A stretch of DNA of 47,238 bases from Methanothermobacter sp. (GTDB taxonomy: Archaea; Methanobacteriota; Methanobacteria; Methanobacteriales; Methanothermobacteraceae), in NCBI RefSeq assembly GCF_030055425.1, contig NZ_JASFYE010000001.1:387345-434582 (forward strand), given 5' to 3'. The notes under the pieces are model-generated. The model was not told the DNA's origin, ran no database searches, and saw only the letters and a list, made by a program, of their open reading frames with translations. The position numbers and the translations under genes were made by a program. Below, in pieces: positions 34,701 through 44,400 of this stretch (position 1 is the first letter of the stretch; each line of letters begins with the position of its first letter).

Positions 34701-35837
34701 TCAATTCCTGTTTTTTTCGAGGATCTCCCTGAAGGAGTCAATGACATACTGAACCTGCTCATCAGTCATTCCATAGACACTGCACTTGAACCACTTGGTC
34801 TGACCCCTCTTTATACCGACTATTTTCCTCTTTTTAAGTTCCTCGTAGAGGAAGAAACCCTTTCTGGGATGTGAAGATGCGATATCGTGGAATACAGGGG
34901 TTTCAAACCTCACAAGGTCATGTTCCTTGGGCCTCTTACCAATCTGCCTTATACCTCCCATCTCCTCAAGTTCAGAGACAAGTCTCCGGGTTTTTCTAAT
35001 CTCATCGTCCCACCGGGAAACCCTCTCCACAACGTGCGGAAGGGAAGCCATGAGGGTGGCAAGCGGTGCTCCACGTGATGTACAGCCCAGCATCTCAATC
35101 TCCTTCTTCTCATGCCTCCCTGACCTTCTGAGGAGGGTGTCCTCCCATTCAGACCTCATCCCCAGAACACCTATCGGTCCAGAGGCAGCCATGCTCTTGT
35201 GCCCGCTTCCAACAACAAAGTCCGCTCCTATTTCTCTGAGTTTAACAGGAAGACGACCCATGGAATAGGCGCAGTTCAAGAGGAGGGGAACACCCATCTT
35301 TTTGCATATCCTGGCCACCTCCTCTGCTTCGGTGAGGTTACCGTAATTACCATCCACATGTGTTAGAACCGCAAGTTTAACATCATCCCTGTCAGCGGTC
35401 TCCTCAAGGACCTCCCTGTAGGCCTCAGGTTTTATCTCATAGTCAGGGTATCCAGTTGATGGGACCTCAACAATCTCAAGGTCGTTCCTCTCTGCAGCGA
35501 GGTGTGTTGTGTAGTGTGCGTTTCCATCTGCAACGATGGTATCGCCAGCCTCGCAGAGGGCATGCATCACCGCAAATTTACCCTCCCTTGCCCCATGAAC
35601 TGTCCTTACAGCATCTGCGTCTATGAAATCTGCAAGGTCCTCCAGGAAACTGTTAACAGCCGGCCTTGTAACCTGGTCCAGTCTTCCAGCGCAGTAATCA
35701 CAGACACTGTAGCCATCCCCAAATTCATAGAGGGCCTTCCTGGCGGCTGCAGGTAAAACACCGCCCCTCTGGAGGGGGTTGAGGTTGAGGTTGTCCCTCT
35801 CAAGTTCCCTTGTAATACCATAATCAGCGCATTCCAT
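34701..35837 (-). CDS. pscS: O-phosphoseryl-tRNA:Cys-tRNA synthase (SepCysS)
   Basis: This 378-residue PLP enzyme converts phosphoseryl-tRNA(Cys) to Cys-tRNA(Cys), the tRNA-dependent Cys route of methanogens. [20 protein letters not shown] starts the protein. Two conserved catalytic-region Cys are in [11 protein letters not shown] and a third in [10 protein letters not shown]. The PLP Lys is in [17 protein letters not shown] contacts include [11 protein letters not shown] and [12 protein letters not shown] 35837 has GGTGAT 5 bp upstream and overlaps the end of the THEP1 gene. The substrate-producing SepRS is not in this window. Confidence 0.92.
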   Translation of the reverse strand: MECADYGITRELERDNLNLNPLQRGGVLPAAARKALYEFGDGYSVCDYCAGRLDQVTRPAVNSFLEDLADFIDADAVRTVHGAREGKFAVMHALCEAGDTIVADGNAHYTTHLAAERNDLEIVEVPSTGYPDYEIKPEAYREVLEETADRDDVKLAVLTHVDGNYGNLTEAEEVARICKKMGVPLLLNCAYSMGRLPVKLREIGADFVVGSGHKSMAASGPIGVLGMRSEWEDTLLRRSGRHEKKEIEMLGCTSRGAPLATLMASLPHVVERVSRWDDEIRKTRRLVSELEEMGGIRQIGKRPKEHDLVRFETPVFHDIASSHPRKGFFLYEELKKRKIVGIKRGQTKWFKCSVYGMTDEQVQYVIDSFREILEKNRN

Positions 35838-35839
35838 GA

Positions 35840-36349
35840 TCAATCACCCAGTAAATCAATGATCCTCCTATAAACATGATCACGACTCTCAGGATCCACA
35901 ACAAATACTCTTATGTCACCCCTCTTTCTTATACTTTGAACAAGTTTTCTGTGGACCGCTGCAACCACAGGAACTTCTGAATCCAGCGCCTCCTCCACAG
36001 CCCCCCTGAATCTCTCACTCTTAAGTTCCATTGGCGCTATCTCATCTATCAGAACGCAGTCATCCTCCTTCAAAGCCCTCATTATCGCCGGAACAGCGAT
36101 TTCATCAATCACATCAACGTTTACACCGTACCTTCCAACCCGCGGCCCCCTGCTATCCACTGAGGCAAGAAGACCCCTCCTACCTGATTTTATATCCACG
36201 ACCTCAAAGCCAACCCTTGATGAGCCTTCCCTTACCTCAGGGGTGAATATACTCCCAGTAGAAAAACCTGAAAGTTCCAGGCGATCCTTTATTCTCTCAA
36301 TAAGGGTGCTCTTTCCGCTTCCAGGCCTTCCTGTGATTAAGATCTTCAA
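35840..36349 (-). CDS. THEP1-type nucleoside triphosphatase (P-loop)
   Basis: The protein has 169 residues. The Walker A motif [16 protein letters not shown] is at the N-terminus, Walker B is in [17 protein letters not shown], and VVAAVHRKL follows. This is the THEP1/DUF265 family, with broad NTPase activity in vitro and unclear physiological role. It starts at TTG 36349 behind GAGGGGGAT. It is placed between the radical SAM gene and SepCysS, touching both, so it is part of the operon. Confidence 0.9.
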   Translation of the reverse strand: MKILITGRPGSGKSTLIERIKDRLELSGFSTGSIFTPEVREGSSRVGFEVVDIKSGRRGLLASVDSRGPRVGRYGVNVDVIDEIAVPAIMRALKEDDCVLIDEIAPMELKSERFRGAVEEALDSEVPVVAAVHRKLVQSIRKRGDIRVFVVDPESRDHVYRRIIDLLGD

Positions 36350-36360
36350 TGAAATCCCCC

Positions 36361-37419
36361 TCAGATAAGGTTTTCAATACCCTCCTTTAGGGCCCATCGC
36401 CTTGCCTCTTCAAGTTCCTCCCTGGAGGGGTAGCGGTTCAGTTCAGGGTACCGTGATGCCCTGTATAGTGGCCTGTACTGGCCCATGATGTTCATTATGG
36501 TGTCCTTTCCAAGGTTATCTGCGACCCATGATATGATGGGTTTTGTGCAGCACTCAAGGTGGCCTGGAATCACCAGGTGCCTTATTATCATATCCTCCCC
36601 CCTTACTCTGAGGTGATTCTCTGATACGACCTCAAAGTAGTTCCTTACGCCGGCAAGTTTCAATGCACAGTCACTGTTGCCAAATTTGAAGTCGGTGAGG
36701 TAGAGGTCCACGATGCCTTTCAGGAGCCTCATGGATTCCTGTGAGAGGTACATGTTGCTGTTCCATACCACAGGTACACTGATGGATATTCGCCGGAGGA
36801 CACGTAGAATGTAGGGTAGTGCGGGGGTCGGGTCTCCCCCAACGAAGTTGACGTTGGCTGAACCCATCCGCCTCCTCTCCTCTATGAGGGCCGCGAGTCG
36901 GTCCTCAGGGATGCTGACACCCACAGACGGGTTCTGTGATATGTCCCAGTTCTGGCAGAAGACACAGTTCATTGTGCAGCCTGAGAAGAAGATGGTGTGA
37001 CTGGGCACCAGCGGTGCCTCTTCGCCGTAGTGGAGGAACTCCGATGCAACCCTGGGTGATGTAACACGGCATCTTCCAGGTTTCAGGTTACGATCAACAC
37101 CGCATCTCCAGTGGCATAGTGAACATTTCCTGAGCATCCTATCTGCAATTTCAATTTTCAGATCAAGGAATGATCTTCTGCACTCCCCTGAACACTCAAA
37201 GCCCTTCTCTATTCTTTCATGTTCCCGCCAGAGTTCACTGGTATCTGACTCCCTGCTGAATGATGCTGGAGTGGCCTTTGCCTCAAGAAATCCTGCATCC
37301 TTCCTTCCATCCCTCACATCAAGGTAGTGGCCAAGAGCATCTTTCAGTGACATCTTAACACCGTCAACCCCACCAACCAGATGAGAATCCTGATGGCCAA
37401 AAGCATATTTCAGTGACAT
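36361..37419 (-). CDS. COG1313 radical SAM protein (PflX-like)
   Basis: The protein has up to 352 residues. The radical-SAM motif CTMNCVFCQNWDISQ lies in FFSGCTMNCVFCQ. An upstream Cys cluster CSLCHWRCGVDR precedes it, and GGDPTPALPYIL is the SAM-binding GGEP variant. It is homologous to pyruvate-formate-lyase activating enzymes, but its target is unknown. The first 22 codons are a tandem duplication: MSLKYAFGH, then MSLKDALGH at 37353. Either ATG could serve. The family-like start is probably the second (37353), and the first is coupled to the tldE stop (TAA-AG-ATG). Confidence 0.85.
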   Translation of the reverse strand: MSLKYAFGHQDSHLVGGVDGVKMSLKDALGHYLDVRDGRKDAGFLEAKATPASFSRESDTSELWREHERIEKGFECSGECRRSFLDLKIEIADRMLRKCSLCHWRCGVDRNLKPGRCRVTSPRVASEFLHYGEEAPLVPSHTIFFSGCTMNCVFCQNWDISQNPSVGVSIPEDRLAALIEERRRMGSANVNFVGGDPTPALPYILRVLRRISISVPVVWNSNMYLSQESMRLLKGIVDLYLTDFKFGNSDCALKLAGVRNYFEVVSENHLRVRGEDMIIRHLVIPGHLECCTKPIISWVADNLGKDTIMNIMGQYRPLYRASRYPELNRYPSREELEEARRWALKEGIENLI

Positions 37420-37425
37420 CTTAAC
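37328..37425 (-). repeat. In-frame 66-bp duplication at the radical SAM gene start
   Basis: Bases 37328-37359 and 37394-37425 match at 30 of 32 positions. The offset of 66 bp equals 22 codons. Each copy contains an ATG in MSLK context. The upstream copy also contains the stop of the preceding gene. Confidence 0.9.
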
Positions 37426-38713
37426 CTGTTACATGGATTCCCTCAACAATGAGGGGTGCTGTTACAAAGTCTCCAACCTGTCTTATCTCAAGGTCAGTGG
37501 ATGAGACATTCTTCATGAGGTCGAATATGTTGCCAGATAACATTGCCTTCTTCACAGGCGTGAATTCGCCATCCTCCAAAAGGAAAGCGTTGTTGGCCTC
37601 AACCGAGAATTCACCTGAGATGGGATTTGCTGTGTGGGCACCCAGCACATCAGTCACGTATATCCCGCTGAAATCATCAAGTGGAACCTCATCCCCAAAT
37701 TCAAGGACGAAGTTTGTGGTTGAAACCACGGGTATGTCAGAGTAGCCTCGCAGCCCGTTACCTGTGCTCTCACATGAGCCCTTGGATGCGGTGTAGATGC
37801 TGTGGATGTAGCCCTCAAGGACTCCATCGGCAACGAGGAGTGTTCTCTGGGATGGTGTGCCCTCCCCATCAAAGGGTGATGAGCCAAGGCCTCCCCTCAG
37901 TGTACCATCATCGTATATGCTGAGGTCAGGGGATGTTATCTCAGTGCCGATCCTATCAGCAAGGATGGACCTCCCCCTCTGAACGTTATCTGCACTGAAT
38001 GCCGCGGCAAATGTGCCGAGCAACCCTGCAGCTGCATGGTAATCCAGTACAGCTGACCTCCTTCCGCTCTCAACATTTTCACCGCCAAGTGAATCCCTCG
38101 CTATCCTGGATGCCCTTCCAGCTATCCATTCCGGGTCTATGTCCATGCTGCATGATGAATCAGACTCATATGCCGTCGTCCTGGACCCATTTTTCTCTGC
38201 ATTCACCGATATGTATGCTGAGAACCCTGTTGACCTTGATGAAGCCTCAACACCCTCCGAGTTCATGATGAATGTTTCGACCATGGATGCTGAAAAACCG
38301 CCGCTTGTTGGTCTGCATCCCTCATCAAGTGTTTTATCAACCATGACCTCTGCGATGCTGGTAGATTCCTCAACGTCCAGTTCCAGGAATGATGTGTCAA
38401 AGATCCCCTTCACAGTGGGGTAGCTGGCCGGCTCTGAGAACCCAAAATTTTCATCTGGATCGGCAAGCCTGAGATTCTCTGTGGCCATTTTAACGGCTCG
38501 CTGGAGATTCGATGGATCTGAGGTGTATGCAAAGCCCATCCTGCCCCCCTTCAGTACCCTTATACCTATACCTGTCATGGATTCTATCTTCCCAAAGTCT
38601 ATGAGGTCCCTCTGAACCTGCACCTCAAATGCATGCTCCCTTTCAATGTAGACCTCAGCCATTTCAGAGTTTCTTAAGGCCAGCTTAAGGGCCTTTTCAG
38701 CAAAATCCAACAT
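37421..38713 (-). CDS. TldD/PmbA-family metallopeptidase
   Basis: The protein has 430 residues. The N-terminal domain has EVYIEREHAFEVQVQRDLID and SMTGIGIRVLKGGRMGFAYT. The C-terminal domain ends in GEFSVEANNAFLLEDGEFTP, the PmbA-type signature. No HExxxH motif is seen, which favours the PmbA/TldE (non-catalytic partner) side of the family over TldD. It is intact and overlaps the next gene by one base (ATG/TGA). The natural substrate in methanogens is unknown. Confidence 0.9.
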   Translation of the reverse strand: MLDFAEKALKLALRNSEMAEVYIEREHAFEVQVQRDLIDFGKIESMTGIGIRVLKGGRMGFAYTSDPSNLQRAVKMATENLRLADPDENFGFSEPASYPTVKGIFDTSFLELDVEESTSIAEVMVDKTLDEGCRPTSGGFSASMVETFIMNSEGVEASSRSTGFSAYISVNAEKNGSRTTAYESDSSCSMDIDPEWIAGRASRIARDSLGGENVESGRRSAVLDYHAAAGLLGTFAAAFSADNVQRGRSILADRIGTEITSPDLSIYDDGTLRGGLGSSPFDGEGTPSQRTLLVADGVLEGYIHSIYTASKGSCESTGNGLRGYSDIPVVSTTNFVLEFGDEVPLDDFSGIYVTDVLGAHTANPISGEFSVEANNAFLLEDGEFTPVKKAMLSGNIFDLMKNVSSTDLEIRQVGDFVTAPLIVEGIHVTG

Positions 38714-39384
38714 CAGATATCCACCCCAGCAAATTTATGGATAGCCTCCCTAACTCCATCACCATATTCCCCTGAAGTCACATAATCTGCCATTTCCCTG
38801 AGCTCAGGGTCTGCATTTCCAACCGCCACGCAGAAACCCGCCCTTTCAAGGAATTCAATATCGTTCTCACTGTCCCCTATCGCCATGACATCAGACATTT
38901 CAATCCCCATTGACTCTGCCACAAGTTTCAGGGAAGAGCCCTTATTCACCTGGGGGTCTGTAAGGTGCACTGCAAATCCCGTGTCATAGACCTCAACATC
39001 AAATCCCTCAAGGGACTTCCTGATGACCTGAACAGGGATTTCCCTGGTGATTGCCACCTCAGATAATCGAAGATCAGAGAACTGGACCTTCCTGACAGGG
39101 TAAATCTTCCTAAGATAATTGTAAGCGGTTTCTGCCTTTTTAATATCACCCAGGACCCTCATATCCCCATCAGAGTATATCACGCCGCCATTTTCAGCCA
39201 CAACACCACCACTTGTCCCTATAAGGACGGATGTTGCCATTGCAAAGCACAGGACATTCCCTGTCACGATTATGACAGGTAATCCTTTTCTTTCAGCACC
39301 TCTGAGGGCCCTGAGAGCGCTGATGCACAGTTTTCTGGTGCTGTCGGTTATAGTGCCGTCTATGTCAACTGCAATGGCCCTCAT
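38713..39384 (-). CDS. Phosphoglycolate phosphatase (HAD family, archaeal type)
   Basis: The protein is about 223 residues from ATG 39384. HAD motif I is IAVDIDGTITDS. Motif II lies near PVIIVTGN and motifs III/IV near MAIGDSENDIEFLERAG. The cap domain is the Cof/C2 type of archaeal phosphoglycolate phosphatases. The longer in-frame extension to 39477 lies within hypD and is rejected. The ATG overlaps the hypD stop (TGATG). It recycles 2-phosphoglycolate; substrate assignment is by family only. Confidence 0.82.
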   Translation of the reverse strand: MRAIAVDIDGTITDSTRKLCISALRALRGAERKGLPVIIVTGNVLCFAMATSVLIGTSGGVVAENGGVIYSDGDMRVLGDIKKAETAYNYLRKIYPVRKVQFSDLRLSEVAITREIPVQVIRKSLEGFDVEVYDTGFAVHLTDPQVNKGSSLKLVAESMGIEMSDVMAIGDSENDIEFLERAGFCVAVGNADPELREMADYVTSGEYGDGVREAIHKFAGVDI

Positions 39385-40439
39385 CACTGCACCCTGAATG
39401 AACTGTAGCGGTAGGCTATGTTGCAGGTCCCCTCCCTTGAAACCATACAGGCCCCCACAGGGTTTGTGGGCGTGCACTGGGTCTTAAAGAGTGAGCATTC
39501 CTCCGGCCTTGCAACGCCCCTCAGTATTGCGCCGCATATGCAGCCAGTGGGCACCTCAACGGCGTCAGCAACATCAATATCAAATTTTTCCCTTGCATCG
39601 AACTCTGAAAATTCATCCCTGATCTCATATACAGATTCAGGTATGACAGGAAATCCCCTCCACTCCCTCTCGGTTATGCGGAAAACCTCATCCATCGCCT
39701 GCTGGGCCTTTATGTTACCCTCAGGTTTCACCGCCCTCCTATATTCATTCTCAACCTTTGCCTCGCCCCTTTCGATCTGCCTGAGTATCATGTACACTGC
39801 CATGAGTATGTCAAGGGGGTTGAATCCTGCTATGACCTGAGGTATTCCGTAGTCCCGTGAGAAGGGCTCATAGGGTTTCATGCCGATTATGGTTGATACA
39901 TGGCCCGGCTCTATGAGGGCGTTGAGGTTAACCTCCCCTGATTCTATGAGGAATTTGAGTGCTGGGGGTATCAGCCTGTGGCAGGACAGGACTGAAAAGT
40001 TCTCTGGTGGGCCTGACAGTATCTCCGATGCTGTTGTTGGTGCGGTGGTCTCAAAGCCTGCCGCCATAAAGACGACCTCCCTGTCAAGTTTTCTCGCTAT
40101 ATCCACCGCATTTCCCACACCGTAGACTATCCTGACATCGGCGCCTTCGGCCCTGGCATCTGCAAGTGAACCCTCCGAACCAGGAACACGGAGCATGTCA
40201 CCGAATGTTGTGATCGTAACGCCCTGCCTTGCAAGTTCTATGCACTCGTCTATCTCACGGGCAGGTACGCAGCAGACAGGGCACCCCGGCCCGGCCACCA
40301 CCTCAACCTCGTCCGGGAGTAGTGATCTTACTCCATGCTGCATTATAGTGTGTTCATGTGAACCGCAGACGTGCATTATCTTAACAGGACGTGATATCTC
40401 ATGTATCCTTGAAACCAGTTCCCTTGAAAGATTTTTCAT
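39384..40439 (-). CDS. hypD: Hydrogenase maturation factor HypD
   Basis: The protein has 351 residues. HypD forms the HypCD scaffold on which the Fe(CN)2CO group of [NiFe]-hydrogenases is assembled. Conserved Cys motifs are MHVCGSHEH, VAGPGCPVCC and the C-terminal 4Fe-4S set PTGCICGAILRGVARPEECS, CTPTNPVGACMVSREGTCNI. FMAAGFETTAPTTA is also diagnostic. It leads the minus-strand operon. The upstream 92 bp hold its promoter and that of the divergent exchanger gene. Confidence 0.96.
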   Translation of the reverse strand: MKNLSRELVSRIHEISRPVKIMHVCGSHEHTIMQHGVRSLLPDEVEVVAGPGCPVCCVPAREIDECIELARQGVTITTFGDMLRVPGSEGSLADARAEGADVRIVYGVGNAVDIARKLDREVVFMAAGFETTAPTTASEILSGPPENFSVLSCHRLIPPALKFLIESGEVNLNALIEPGHVSTIIGMKPYEPFSRDYGIPQVIAGFNPLDILMAVYMILRQIERGEAKVENEYRRAVKPEGNIKAQQAMDEVFRITEREWRGFPVIPESVYEIRDEFSEFDAREKFDIDVADAVEVPTGCICGAILRGVARPEECSLFKTQCTPTNPVGACMVSREGTCNIAYRYSSFRVQ

Positions 40440-40480
40440 AGGCTACCACCACATTACATTTAAGGTCTATTTATCATGAT

Positions 40481-40493
40481 CCATATATATAAC
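40481..40493. promoter_or_regulatory. TATA element between hypD and the exchanger gene
   Basis: CCATATATATAAC can be read in both directions in the 92-bp divergent gap. On the plus strand it precedes GGGAGGGGATT and ATG 40532 by the expected distance. On the minus strand it would start hypD near 40457. Confidence 0.5.
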
Positions 40494-40531
40494 TGGCAGC
40501 CAATGGATAGTTAGGGAGGGGATTATTAATC

Positions 40532-41473
40532 ATGTCACCTATCATCCTAATATTAATCTTCTGCGCCTCATTAATTGGTGTTATAAGATCCGCGGACATC
40601 TTTGTGGACAGGATCGTTGATATCGGGAGGGCGCTTGGAATATCACAGATAATACTTGGAGTTACGGTTGCAGCTGCGGGGACATCTCTTCCTGAGTTCG
40701 GGTCCGCCATGATCTCTGTCCTTACAGGTAGCCCTGAACTCGGTGTGGGTGTGGTGATAGGTTCGAACATATGGAACATCGCGGGTATCATAGGGATATC
40801 TGCCATTCTCTCCTGTGCTGTTACAACAAACAGGGATGAGATCCGGAGGGATGGACTATTCGGGCTTCTCAGCATCCTGATACTTTCATCTTTCATGCTC
40901 ATGGGGGCCATTGGCCCTCTTACAGGTGCCGTTCTCCTCAGCATCTATGGTGTTTACCTTTTAATTCTTATAAAGAAGCAGAGGAAATATTACGCGAGCC
41001 ACCTCATAGAGGGTGGTGACGCTGGCTGGAAGACCATTGTAACTGCAGTTTTAAGTTTCTTCGGGCTTGTGGTGTTCTGCAGGGTACTGGTTTACAGCGC
41101 AGTTGAAATTACCGCGGTTCTCCATATTCCTGAGATGATAGTCGGCCTTTTTGCCCTTGCCATCGGGACAAGCCTTGCTGAACTTGTTGTAGCCGTTAAC
41201 TCCGCAAGGAAGCATATGTGCAGCCTCTCACTGGGCACGGTACTTGGGAGTAACATATTCAATATCCTCATAGGCATAGGGATTCCATCATTATTCGTGA
41301 AAATCCCTGTTGAGCCCCTCTTAGTTGTGCTTGATGCCCCCATTTTGATAGTTGTGACAGTTATTGTAATGTACTTCATGTGGACGGATATGGAGCTTAG
41401 AAGAGTTGAAGGAGTCGTGCTTCTCATTATATACATAATCTATGCTGCCTTAAGAATAGCAATCACAAGTTGA
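40532..41473 (+). CDS. Na+/Ca2+ exchanger family (CaCA) membrane protein
   Basis: The protein has 313 residues and about ten membrane helices in two inverted halves. Alpha-repeat 1 is ILGVTVAAAGTSLPEFGSAM followed by GVVIGSNIWNIAGI. Alpha-repeat 2 is GLFALAIGTSLAELVVAVNS followed by GTVLGSNIFNILIGIGI. The GTSLPE and GTSLAE motifs carry the cation-binding acidic residues. Repeat 1 has VAAAGTS where many members have VVAFGTS. It probably exports Ca2+ or another cation against Na+ or H+; the ions cannot be read from sequence. Confidence 0.9.
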   Translation: MSPIILILIFCASLIGVIRSADIFVDRIVDIGRALGISQIILGVTVAAAGTSLPEFGSAMISVLTGSPELGVGVVIGSNIWNIAGIIGISAILSCAVTTNRDEIRRDGLFGLLSILILSSFMLMGAIGPLTGAVLLSIYGVYLLILIKKQRKYYASHLIEGGDAGWKTIVTAVLSFFGLVVFCRVLVYSAVEITAVLHIPEMIVGLFALAIGTSLAELVVAVNSARKHMCSLSLGTVLGSNIFNILIGIGIPSLFVKIPVEPLLVVLDAPILIVVTVIVMYFMWTDMELRRVEGVVLLIIYIIYAALRIAITS

Positions 41474-41496
41474 ATAAAAAAATAAAAGGAAAGGGT

Positions 41497-44400
41497 TTAT
41501 TTTCTCCTGGATATCGCTGAACCTGCTGCCACAAGAAGCATTCCTGCAATAAGTGCAGTTAAAGGTGCTCCTGTTGGCTTCATTGGTACAGTTCCCGGTC
41601 CTGGTGATGGTCCCGGAGATGGGCCTGGACCTGGTGATGGTTCAACATCGATCTCCACATCTGTGGTGTTGTTGCCTCCGCTTGAACCTGAGCTCACGGT
41701 TGCAACGTTCACGAATGTGCCGCGCCTTATGAGCTGGACCACGATGTCAAGGACTGCGCTTGAGCCTGCTGGGAGGTCGCCTACCATCCAGACACCAGTT
41801 GCAGGGTTGTATGAACCCCTGGTGGCGTTTGATGATATGTACCTCATGGCATCTGGCAGCCTGTCGGTAACCATTGTGTTGAGTGCTGTGTCGGGTCCAT
41901 TGTTGGTTACTGTTATGGTGAACCTTACGTTCTGACCGATGCGCACAGCCCTTCTATCCACTGTCTTGTTAATGGTGAGCTCTGCCCTTGGGTTAACAGT
42001 TACAGTGGCATTGGCGCTTGTATCAGGATTCGGGTTGTAGGTATCCGCCGTCACATCCGCAATGTTAATGAGAGTGGTGTTACTCACAGCAACCCCCGCA
42101 ACAATCTCAAGCGTTGCAACAGCATCCTTAACCACTGAACCCACAATCCAGGCACCAGTCACACTGTCATAGGTACCCTGACTAGCAACATGGCTCAGAT
42201 ACACAAGACCAGCCGGAAGCAGATCCGTGACAACAACACCCACCGCAGTGTCAGGCCCGTCATTCCTCACTGAAACCGTAAACCTCACAGTATCAGTGAA
42301 GTTAGCAACAGTCGCATTGACCACCTTATCAATCACCAGATAAGCAGCCGCAGGCACCCTAACCGTAACCTCAGCAGTATTGTTCTCAGGGTAAGGATCA
42401 AACTCCTCACCCACAGCAAGAACCCTGTTTACAACCTCACCAGTTGTATTCACAAGAACAGTGAAGTTCAGAGTCGCTGATGAACCAGGCGCAAGATCCC
42501 CAACTATCCATATGCATGCAAGTGGGTAGCATACTCCCTGTGATATCGCATGTGATAGGTAGACAAGTCCCGCTGGTAGTCTCTCTGTCAGTGTGATCCC
42601 TGTTGCATTATCCGGTCCATTGTTCATGACAGTCACATAGAAGGTTATCTGATCACCAAAGTTCGGTGTGCTGTTACTAACCGTCTTGGTGACTGAAACA
42701 TCCGCAGATGGTTTCACAGTGAGTACCGCTGTGGCATTGTTGTTTGAAATATATGGATCATACTGGTCTGCTGATGCATTCACATAGTTGGTGAAGATAC
42801 CAGCAGCATTTGCAAGTACCTCAAGTACCAAGGTTGCTGATGACCCATTTGCGAGGTTGCCCACTGTCCATACGCCGCCAGCGAAGGTTCCCTGTGATGC
42901 TTCTGAACTCACAATTGTGAGTGCTGCCGGTAGTATATCGGTTACTGCAACACCTGTTGCGTCGTTTGGTCCGTTATTTGTAACGGTAACAGTGAAGTTG
43001 GTGCTCTGTCCATTGTTGATGGGTGTTAAAAGGACTGTCTTCTGAACTGCGATGTCTGCAAGTGGACGTCCGTTAATTACAGCTGCTGCGTAGTTGTTGG
43101 TCATGTCAGGATCATATTCGGTTGCTGTTACTGAGACTGTGTTTATGAGTTCACCTGTTGCGTTAACAAGGGCCGTCAGGTTGAGTGTCTCTGAGGCGCC
43201 AGGTGCAAGTGAATCAACAGTCCAGACATAGAACTCTGGGAAGTAAACCCCTGCAGACGCCACATGGGACTGGTATACAAGGCCTGCTGGCAGTCCGTCA
43301 ACCGTCCTAACAACAGTGGCAGTGTCCGGCCCAAGGTTCGTTACCGTGATGTAAAACACGACGGTTTCACCAAAGTCCGGTGCGGTGTTGCTCACGGTCT
43401 TGGTGATCTTAACATCCGCTGATGGCCTCACATCGACTGTGACTGCATCAACATTGTCCTGTGGCATTGGGTCAGGAAGTTCTGATGATACATTGACGAT
43501 GTTTGTCTGGAATCCCGCCTGGGTTGCCCTCACAAAGAGTGTGAGTGTTGCCTGGAATAGGGCTGGAAGTGATCCCACATTCCATGTGCCTGTTGCCTCA
43601 CTGAAGGTTCCCTGGGTAACCGTGTATGATATGATGGATAAACCTGCCGGGAGAAGATCCGTTACAACAACGTTTGATGGCGTATCGGGTCCTGCGTTCC
43701 TTACGGTTACTGTGAAGGTTGCTGTTTCCCCGTTGTTTATAACGGGTCTGTCGACGGTCTTCTGGATGCTGAGGTCAGCTGATACTGCATTAAGGACTGA
43801 TATGGCATTATTGTTGGTCCTATCCGGGTCGTATTCATTACCGGTCACTGAGACCGTGTTATTTGAATCTCCCGTGGTGTTAACAAGGACCGTGAGGTTC
43901 ATCAGGGCTGATGCGGCATAGTTAAGTGTTCCTATGGTCCATATCCCTGTTAATGGGTCATATGAACCCTGTGTAACCGTGTGACTGAGGTAGACGAGTC
44001 CAGGTGACAGTATATCAGTCACTGTTACTCCCGTGGCTGTGCTTGGACCCAGATTTGTAACTCCAACTATGAAAGTCACATTGGAGCCAAAGTTGGGCCT
44101 CGGGTTATTCACGTTCTTTACGATGCGGAGATCAGCCACAGGAATTCCACGGACATCCAGTGTCACGTTGTTGTTGTCAGGGTTCGGGTCAAAGTTCGGT
44201 GATGTTACATTTGCAAAGTTTGTTAAGATGCCAGTGGCGTTGACCTTCGCGAGTATGGTGAGTGTTGCCACCTCAAGGTAGTTGAGTGTCCCCACGTACC
44301 ATGTTCCCATGGTATAGACGCCCTTGGATGGTGTTGCACTGACCAGTATGAGCCCAGCGGGTAGAATATCCTCCACCACAACCCCCGGTGCATTATCAGG

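Noticed and set aside
39385-39477. N-terminal extension of the phosphoglycolate phosphatase to 254 residues
   Set aside because: The extension lies within hypD and the HAD motif begins directly after ATG 39384, which overlaps the hypD stop in the usual way.
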